From: an uncultured Lachnospiraceae bacterium | GTDB lineage: Bacteria > Bacillota_A > Clostridia > Lachnospirales > Lachnospiraceae | NCBI GenBank assembly: GCA_902773195.1 | Contig: CACYDL010000154.1 | Coordinates: forward strand, 1-12,587 | Direction of reading: 5' to 3' | Length of the DNA stretch: 12,587 nucleotides | Part shown: piece after piece, positions 8,880 to 12,587 of the stretch | How positions within the stretch are numbered: the first letter of the stretch is position 1 | Layout of the letters: every line of letters begins with the position of its first letter | Program-made: the position numbers and the translations under genes | Notes under the pieces: generated by a model | The model's database searches: none | Told to the model about the DNA's origin: nothing | The model's input: the letters and a program-made list of their open reading frames with translations, nothing else

Positions 8880-8922
8880 ACCGCCTCTTTCCCCGCCGCC
8901 TGGGCGGCCGGTGCATTAGTGA

Positions 8923-8952
8923 AGTATATCACAGGTCAATCCCTGTACACAA
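8923..8952 (-). promoter_or_regulatory. Possible extended -10 promoter upstream of the tig leader
   Basis: On the - strand TATACT (8923-8928) is preceded by TG with one base between (TGATATACT), the extended -10 form. A partial -35, TTGTGT (8947-8952), lies 18 nt upstream inside the 3' end of the DJ-1-family gene. Transcription would begin near 8916 and run through the terminator at 8841-8868 before reaching tig. This region is locally AT-richer than its surroundings. Confidence 0.4.
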
Positions 8953-9490
8953 TGCTCTTTTTTATCTCCAGGGCGGCACTTTCGTCTTTCAGCGCCTCGA
9001 TCAGCTTCAGCGAGAAGGGGATCGCGGTCCCCGCGCCTCTGCTTGTGATGATGCCGCCGTCCACGACGACTTCCTCGTCGGTCACGGCCTCCGCGCCTCC
9101 GAGCCGGTCCTCCATCCCCGGGTAGCAGCAGGCCCGCTTTCCGTCGAGGAGGCCCAGGCGGCCGAATACCGTCGGCGCCGCGCAGATCGCGGCGATGATC
9201 CTTTTTTCGTCATGGGCTTTGACGAGATCGGCGCACAGGCCCTTGTGAAGCATCAGATGGGTCGTTCCCGGCATGCCTCCCGGAAGAACCAGCAGGTCGG
9301 CCAGCTCCGGCTTCGCGTTCTCATACAGCATGTCCGCCGCCACCTCGATCCGGCTTCTCCCGGTCACCCGGAGGGAGCCGCTGATCGAGACCGTGCTGAC
9401 TTCGATGTCCGCGCGTCTCAGAAGATCGACCACGGTGAGGGCTTCCACTTCTTCAAATCCATCCGCCAGAAATACAATGGCGCTGCTCAT
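8936..9490 (-). CDS. DJ-1/PfpI (ThiJ) family protein, YajL/DJ-1 type
   Basis: This is a cytoplasmic protein of the DJ-1/PfpI superfamily; members of the DJ-1/YajL branch are linked to oxidative or carbonyl stress and proposed as deglycases, a function still debated. The 184-residue length and motifs fit this branch: FEEVEA near the N-terminus with E16 at the place of DJ-1 E18, LVLPGGMPG at 67-75, the nucleophile elbow AICAAP with C103 (DJ-1 C106), and ITSRGAGTA, whose arginine is conserved in the branch. The start ATG at 9490 has GGGAGG at 9501-9506. Its ATG overlaps the stop of a 37-codon frame (ATGA). A terminator follows 68 nt after its stop. The physiological substrate cannot be told from sequence. 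Confidence 0.94.
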   Translation of the reverse strand: MSSAIVFLADGFEEVEALTVVDLLRRADIEVSTVSISGSLRVTGRSRIEVAADMLYENAKPELADLLVLPGGMPGTTHLMLHKGLCADLVKAHDEKRIIAAICAAPTVFGRLGLLDGKRACCYPGMEDRLGGAEAVTDEEVVVDGGIITSRGAGTAIPFSLKLIEALKDESAALEIKKSIVYRD

Positions 9491-9600
9491 CTTCTTTCCA
9501 CCTCCCTGAATACAGAATCCGAATGTAACTTCCTGTTTCCGGATGCGAAGTATGTAACCCTCATACTTTCGTATTCGGGAACATACTTCTGCTCCTCCAT
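9487..9600 (-). CDS. Candidate 37-residue small ORF between dapL and the DJ-1-family gene
   Basis: An ATG at 9598-9600, one base after the dapL stop, opens a frame that fills the entire spacer and stops with TGA at 9487-9489. That stop overlaps the ATG of the next gene as ATGA. The predicted protein is charged (starts MEEQKYVPEYESMR, ends FREVERR) and has no membrane segment or motif that I recognise. Codon use is unlike the neighbours: third positions are near 50% G+C, with AGA, TTA and ACA codons. No strong ribosome binding site precedes it, so it would depend on ribosomes ending dapL. The same bases form a strong inverted repeat at 9547-9589, so a non-coding regulatory spacer is an equal alternative. 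Confidence 0.35.
   Translation of the reverse strand: MEEQKYVPEYESMRVTYFASGNRKLHSDSVFREVERR
9547..9589 (-). ncRNA. RNA-like imperfect hairpin between dapL and the DJ-1-family gene
   Basis: GAAGTATGT at 9547-9555 is the exact reverse complement of ACATACTTC at 9581-9589. Inside, CCC pairs with GGG (9558-9560 with 9577-9579) and ATAC with GTAT (9563-9566 with 9571-9574). Read as RNA on the - strand, the apical loop is GAAA closed by C-G, and the inner mismatch is GA opposite GA. Both are stable RNA motifs, and on the + strand they would be lost. No T-run follows. It could be a leader or processing structure for the DJ-1-family gene. A DNA operator is the alternative. It matches no known family that I recognise. 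Confidence 0.4.
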
Positions 9601-9601
9601 T

Positions 9602-10816
9602 TTACATTCTTCTGATGCGGTCAAGCGCTTCGACGGAGTTCTCATAGGTGCCGAAGGCGGTCAGCCGGAAGAAGCCTTCTCCGTTCGGCCCGAATCCCGA
9701 TCCCGGGGTTCCCACCACCGCGGCCTCGGTGAGAAGCCTGTCGAAGAATTCCCACGAGCTGAGCCCGTCCGGCGTCTTGAGCCAGATATAGGGCGAATTG
9801 ACGCCGCCGTATACCGTGTAGCCCATCGAGGAGAGGCCGTCGTAGAGAGCCCGGGCGTTCTTCATGTAGTGTCCCACAAGGTCCCGGATCGCCGCCCTGC
9901 CTTCGTCGGTGTAGCAGGCTTCGCCTGCCCTCTGCACGATATAGGGGGCCCCGTTGTACTTCGTGCCGTGTCTCCTGGCCCACATGTCGCGGAGAGAGAC
10001 GTCTCCGCACTTCAGGTCCTTCGGGACCACGGTATAACCGAGACGAAGTCCCGTGAAGCCGGCGTTCTTGGAGAAGCTGCGGATCTCAATCGCGCACTCC
10101 CGCGCGCCCTCGATCTCATAGACGGAGTGGGGAACGCCGTCCTCCGAGATATAGGCCTCATAGGCGGCGTCGTAGATGATGACCGAGCCGTTCTTCCGGG
10201 CGTAGGCGACCCATTCCGCCAGCGCGTCCCTGGTGATGGCGGCGCCGGTGGGGTTGTTCGGGAAGCACAGGTAGATGATGTCCGGCCGCTCCTTCGGCAG
10301 ATCGGCGATGAAGCCGTTCTCCTCGGTGCAGGGCATGTAGATCACGTCGCTCCAGTACCCCGTCTCCGCGTCGTAGGTGCCGGTCCGGCCGGCCATGACG
10401 TTGGAGTCCACATAGACCGGGTACACGGGATCGCACACGGCGATCCTTGAGTCCGCGTCAAAGAGCTCCTGGATATTGCCCGAGTCGCACTTCGCGCCGT
10501 CCGAGATGAAGATCTCGTCGGCGGAGATGCGGCAGCCTCTGGCCGCGAAATCATGGGCGGCGATGGCCTCCCTGAGGAACGCGTAGCCCAGATCCGGCGC
10601 GTAGCCCCGGAAGGTCTCGAGGGCGCTCATCTCATCCACGGCGCTGTGGAGGGCGCGGATCACCGGCTCCGGAAGAGGCTGCGTCACATCTCCGATACCG
10701 AGACGGATGATCTTTTTGTCCGGGTTAGCGTCGGCGTAGGCTGCCACTTTCCGCGCGATCGTCGAGAAGAGGTAGCTGCCGGGCAGCTTCTGGTAGTTTT
10801 CATTAATCTTAAACAT
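9602..10816 (-). CDS. dapL: LL-diaminopimelate aminotransferase DapL
   Basis: DapL converts tetrahydrodipicolinate and glutamate directly to LL-2,6-diaminopimelate and 2-oxoglutarate, bypassing the acylated DapD/DapC/DapE route. The 404-residue protein is a PLP-dependent fold-type I aminotransferase of the usual DapL length. Visible are GIGDVTQPLPEPV near 40-52, the SDGAKCDSGNIQ block near 105-116, FPNNPTGA at 185-192, DAAYEAYI near 216-223, and the PLP-binding lysine K250 in SFSKNAGFTGLRLG. The start ATG at 10816 lies inside the last codons of dapF (8-nt overlap), with AAGGAG 6 nt upstream. Its product is the substrate of the DapF encoded just before it. The combination suggests meso-DAP peptidoglycan and a lysine pathway of the DapL type. 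Confidence 0.97.
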   Translation of the reverse strand: MFKINENYQKLPGSYLFSTIARKVAAYADANPDKKIIRLGIGDVTQPLPEPVIRALHSAVDEMSALETFRGYAPDLGYAFLREAIAAHDFAARGCRISADEIFISDGAKCDSGNIQELFDADSRIAVCDPVYPVYVDSNVMAGRTGTYDAETGYWSDVIYMPCTEENGFIADLPKERPDIIYLCFPNNPTGAAITRDALAEWVAYARKNGSVIIYDAAYEAYISEDGVPHSVYEIEGARECAIEIRSFSKNAGFTGLRLGYTVVPKDLKCGDVSLRDMWARRHGTKYNGAPYIVQRAGEACYTDEGRAAIRDLVGHYMKNARALYDGLSSMGYTVYGGVNSPYIWLKTPDGLSSWEFFDRLLTEAAVVGTPGSGFGPNGEGFFRLTAFGTYENSVEALDRIRRM

Positions 10817-11648
10817 TGATCTCTCCTTTGTACACTTCCCTTGCCGGTCCCGTCATGATGACGCTTCCGCTTTCCTGGTCCCACTCTATCTCAAGGTCTC
10901 CGCCGAGAAGGGAGACGGTCGCCTTCCGGCCGGACAGTCCGGCGGCCGCGGCGGCGCAGAGAACCGCGCAGGCCCCGGTCCCGCAGGCGAGGGTCTCGCC
11001 CGAACCGCGCTCCCACACTCTCATTCTCAGATGATCGCGGCCAAGCACGTTGACGAACTCCGTGTTGACCCTCTCGGGAAACACGGGATCGTTCTCGAAG
11101 AAAGGTCCCGTCTTCTCCAGGTCGAGCCCCGCCACGTCCCCGTCGCAGAAGATCACGCAGTGGGGATTTCCCATCGAGACGCAGGTGATCTCATACCGGC
11201 CGCAGGCAAAATCGTGCGGGACCCGGATGATGCTCTCCCCCGTCAGAAGAACAGGCAGCGACTCCGGGAGGAAGGACGGCTTTCCCATGTCGACGGTCAC
11301 CGCCTCCGCGAGACCGTCGGCGCCCGGGTGGATCTTCAGCGTCTTGATCCCCGCGGGCGTATCCACCGTCCCCTCGGTTCCCCGGACCATGCCCCGGTCG
11401 AATACGTATTTGCCGACACAGCGGATGCCGTTGCCGCACATCATGCCCCGGCTTCCGTCGGCGTTGTACATCTCCATCTCAAAATCCGCCCGGGAGGAGG
11501 GATTGATCAGGATCAGGCCGTCCGATCCCACGCCGAAGTGGCGGTCGCTGACCTTCCTGGCGGCCTCCGCGGGATCCGCCGGGCGGTCGGTCCTCCCGTC
11601 GACATAGACGTAATCGTTGCCGCAGCCTTCCATTTTCGTAAATCTCAT
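10809..11648 (-). CDS. dapF: Diaminopimelate epimerase DapF
   Basis: DapF interconverts LL- and meso-diaminopimelate by a two-base cysteine mechanism, giving the peptidoglycan cross-linker and the direct precursor of lysine. The 279-residue protein has normal length. It begins MRFTKMEGCGNDYVYVD and carries both catalytic cysteines in conserved settings: C71 in MMCGNGIRC and C222 in ETLACGTGACA. It also has HFGVGSDGLI near 37-46 and MGNPHCV near 159-165. The start ATG at 11648 is fixed by the family N-terminus; the ribosome binding site is weak (GGGGA about 7 nt upstream). Its 3' end overlaps dapL by 8 nt, so the two are surely cotranscribed. Upstream, an 85-nt hairpin-rich spacer separates it from a polyprenyl synthase gene on the same strand. 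Confidence 0.98.
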   Translation of the reverse strand: MRFTKMEGCGNDYVYVDGRTDRPADPAEAARKVSDRHFGVGSDGLILINPSSRADFEMEMYNADGSRGMMCGNGIRCVGKYVFDRGMVRGTEGTVDTPAGIKTLKIHPGADGLAEAVTVDMGKPSFLPESLPVLLTGESIIRVPHDFACGRYEITCVSMGNPHCVIFCDGDVAGLDLEKTGPFFENDPVFPERVNTEFVNVLGRDHLRMRVWERGSGETLACGTGACAVLCAAAAAGLSGRKATVSLLGGDLEIEWDQESGSVIMTGPAREVYKGEINV

Positions 11649-11737
11649 ACCGTGATCCCCGCTGTCCCCGGACAGCGAAGGCTGTCCCGGGAAGAAGCGC
11701 CCCGTCCCGGCCGGAGGGCCGTCCGGAGCGGACTCAT
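11645..11737 (-). CDS. Candidate 30-codon bridging ORF between the polyprenyl synthase gene and dapF
   Basis: An ATG at 11735-11737 overlaps the stop of the polyprenyl synthase gene (ATGA). The frame then runs through the whole spacer to a TGA at 11645-11647 that overlaps the dapF start (ATGA). The composition (Arg, Gly, Ser, Pro) is what random GC-rich DNA gives, and no motif is seen. If used at all, its likely role is to carry ribosomes to dapF, which has a poor binding site of its own. Confidence 0.15.
   Translation of the reverse strand: MSPLRTALRPGRGASSRDSLRCPGTAGITV
11661..11687 (-). promoter_or_regulatory. Mutually exclusive hairpins in the dapF leader
   Basis: GCTGTCC occurs at 11661-11667 and again at 11681-11687, and its reverse complement GGACAGC lies between them at 11670-11676. 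The middle copy can pair with the right copy (7 bp, 4-nt loop) or with the left copy (6 bp, 4-nt loop), but not both. The left copy ends 12 nt before the dapF ATG, next to its weak binding site. This geometry resembles simple attenuation or translational switches, but no ligand-binding domain or T-run is visible. Confidence 0.35.
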
Positions 11738-12587
11738 TTTCTTCTGCCGCTGCACCACTCGATGAAGCCCCGGAGGACCGCCCGGTCCCCGGCGGAGAGG
11801 AACTTCATCCTTCCGATTTTTCTTCCCGCGCGCTCAAAGCACGCCTTCATGGCGGAGCGGGCGTATTCGAGGGCGCCGGACTCGTCGAAAATTCTCCTGA
11901 CGGCCTCGAGGCTTTCCTCCGTCACCTCCCTGCCGTAGTACCGGAGAAGCTCCTCCTCGTATTCCGGCGCGTAGGAGCGCACGTACATATAGAGGATGGT
12001 CTGCTTGAACTCGGCGATGTCGGACCCGGCGTCCTTGCCCAGCGCCTCCGTGTCCGCGTAGACGCCGAGAATGTCGTCCATGATCTGATAGGCGACGCCG
12101 ATGTCGTCCGCGGCCCTGTCGAGGGCCCGCATCTCGTCCTCCCCCGCCCCGGCGAGCATCATGCCCAGATGGAGCGGTCCCACCACCGAGTAGCCGGCGG
12201 TCTTAAGACGGTAGATGTCCTGGATGGAGGTCTCGAGGAGCTTCATCTGCTCCTCCCGGGTTCTCGATTCGTCCTGCATCTCGTAGGGCAGGACGATGTC
12301 GAGGAGTTCTCCCTTGATCGTGTCGAGGAAAACCCGGTCAAAATACGAGATCAGCCGGGAGAGGTTCGGGTCGTCCGCGTAGGATTCCGCGATCTTCAGA
12401 TTCGCCAGGTAGAGACCGACGTCGCCGGCGCAGACCGCCGTGGAGGCGGAAATGTGCTCCGGGCTCTCCATGTCGGAGACCATCCGTATCCCCCTGACCT
12501 CGAGCCTGTGCCCGTAGCGGCGGTGGATCGTGATTTTCCCGCGCCGCAGCGCGGCGTTGTCGATCACGTCGTCGTGTACCAGGATCG
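11734..12587 (-). CDS. Polyprenyl (isoprenyl) diphosphate synthase, 5' end beyond the window
   Basis: This enzyme family chains isopentenyl diphosphate units onto allylic primers to make geranylgeranyl, heptaprenyl or longer diphosphates for quinones, carotenoids or undecaprenyl-like carriers. The frame is open to the right edge and starts mid-gene. The first visible codons read ILVHDDVIDNAALRRGK, which contains the first Asp-rich motif DDxxD and the following arginines. A GTG at 12567 falls on the valine inside that motif, so it is not the start. The second Asp-rich region reads QIMDDILGVYAD, followed by GKDAGSD and FKQT with the conserved lysines. About 280 C-terminal residues are present; the missing part should be roughly 80-100 residues. 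Chain length and pathway cannot be fixed without the residues before the first motif. No other isoprenoid gene is visible. Confidence 0.9.
   Translation of the reverse strand, partial: ILVHDDVIDNAALRRGKITIHRRYGHRLEVRGIRMVSDMESPEHISASTAVCAGDVGLYLANLKIAESYADDPNLSRLISYFDRVFLDTIKGELLDIVLPYEMQDESRTREEQMKLLETSIQDIYRLKTAGYSVVGPLHLGMMLAGAGEDEMRALDRAADDIGVAYQIMDDILGVYADTEALGKDAGSDIAEFKQTILYMYVRSYAPEYEEELLRYYGREVTEESLEAVRRIFDESGALEYARSAMKACFERAGRKIGRMKFLSAGDRAVLRGFIEWCSGRRK

Noticed and set aside
8668..8916. An 82-codon - strand frame covering the tig leader and the tig start
   Set aside because: It has no binding site, is very Arg-rich, and overlaps the first 100 or so bases of tig in another frame. 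Its start coincides with the predicted transcription start, which I take as chance.
7488..8952. CtsR or HrcA (CIRCE) operators upstream of tig or clpP
   Set aside because: I looked for tandem GGTCAAA heptamers and for the TTAGCACTC/GAGTGCTAA inverted repeat and found neither; a lone GGTCAAT at 8934-8940 is not enough.
8735..10450. A 571-codon open frame on the + strand
   Set aside because: It runs antisense to the DJ-1-family gene and dapL and across two spacers, has no ribosome binding site that I can see, and no recognisable domain.
11649..11733. A lysine riboswitch (L-box) before dapF
   Set aside because: The spacer is only 85 nt, far shorter than the roughly 170-nt L-box aptamer, and lacks its conserved multi-helix junction.

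Overview
The window looks like a piece of chromosome from a GC-rich (by eye about 60% G+C) member of the Bacillota, most likely class Clostridia and perhaps Lachnospiraceae-like. That placement is an inference. It rests on the gene orders tig-clpP-clpX-engB and ecfA1-ecfA2-ecfT-truA, on strong AGGAGG-type ribosome binding sites, on lysine/diaminopimelate synthesis by DapL, and on the style of the citrate synthase. No tRNA, rRNA, CRISPR array, insertion sequence, phage gene or other mobile element is visible. This is core housekeeping DNA, and I see no obvious new multigene system in it.

Layout. A GTG-started citrate synthase (43-1392) is the only gene on the + strand. It converges with truA, with 18 bases between the stop codons. 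All other genes are on the - strand and are read from right to left. In transcription order they are: the 3' part of a polyprenyl diphosphate synthase (cut by the right edge), dapF, dapL, a possible 37-codon ORF, a DJ-1/PfpI-family gene, a terminator-like hairpin, tig, clpP, clpX, engB, ecfA1, ecfA2, ecfT and truA. Within the tig-to-truA set several junctions overlap or are very tight: tig/clpP overlap by 3 nt, engB/ecfA1 by 14 nt, ecfA1/ecfA2 are 12 nt apart, and ecfA2/ecfT overlap by 8 nt. Longer spacers of about 60-120 nt before clpX, engB and truA hold GC-rich hairpins or nothing notable.

How the genes work together. Trigger factor, ClpP and ClpX form a folding and degradation module, and EngB assists 50S ribosome assembly. 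The two Ecf ATPases plus EcfT form the shared energizing module of group II ECF vitamin/metal importers, whose S components would be encoded elsewhere. TruA modifies tRNA anticodon stems. DapL makes LL-2,6-diaminopimelate and DapF converts it to the meso form for peptidoglycan and lysine; the two genes overlap by 8 nt.

The parts most worth a second look are small and intergenic. They are: the spacer between dapL and the DJ-1 gene, which holds both a 37-codon ORF coupled to its neighbours and an RNA-like hairpin with a GAAA loop and tandem G-A mismatches; the tig leader, with a possible promoter, a terminator and a 21-codon Arg-rich ORF; alternative hairpins just before dapF; the hairpin-rich clpP-clpX spacer; and the TTG start of clpP hidden behind a decoy ATG. 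No stretch longer than 300 bases lacks a gene.
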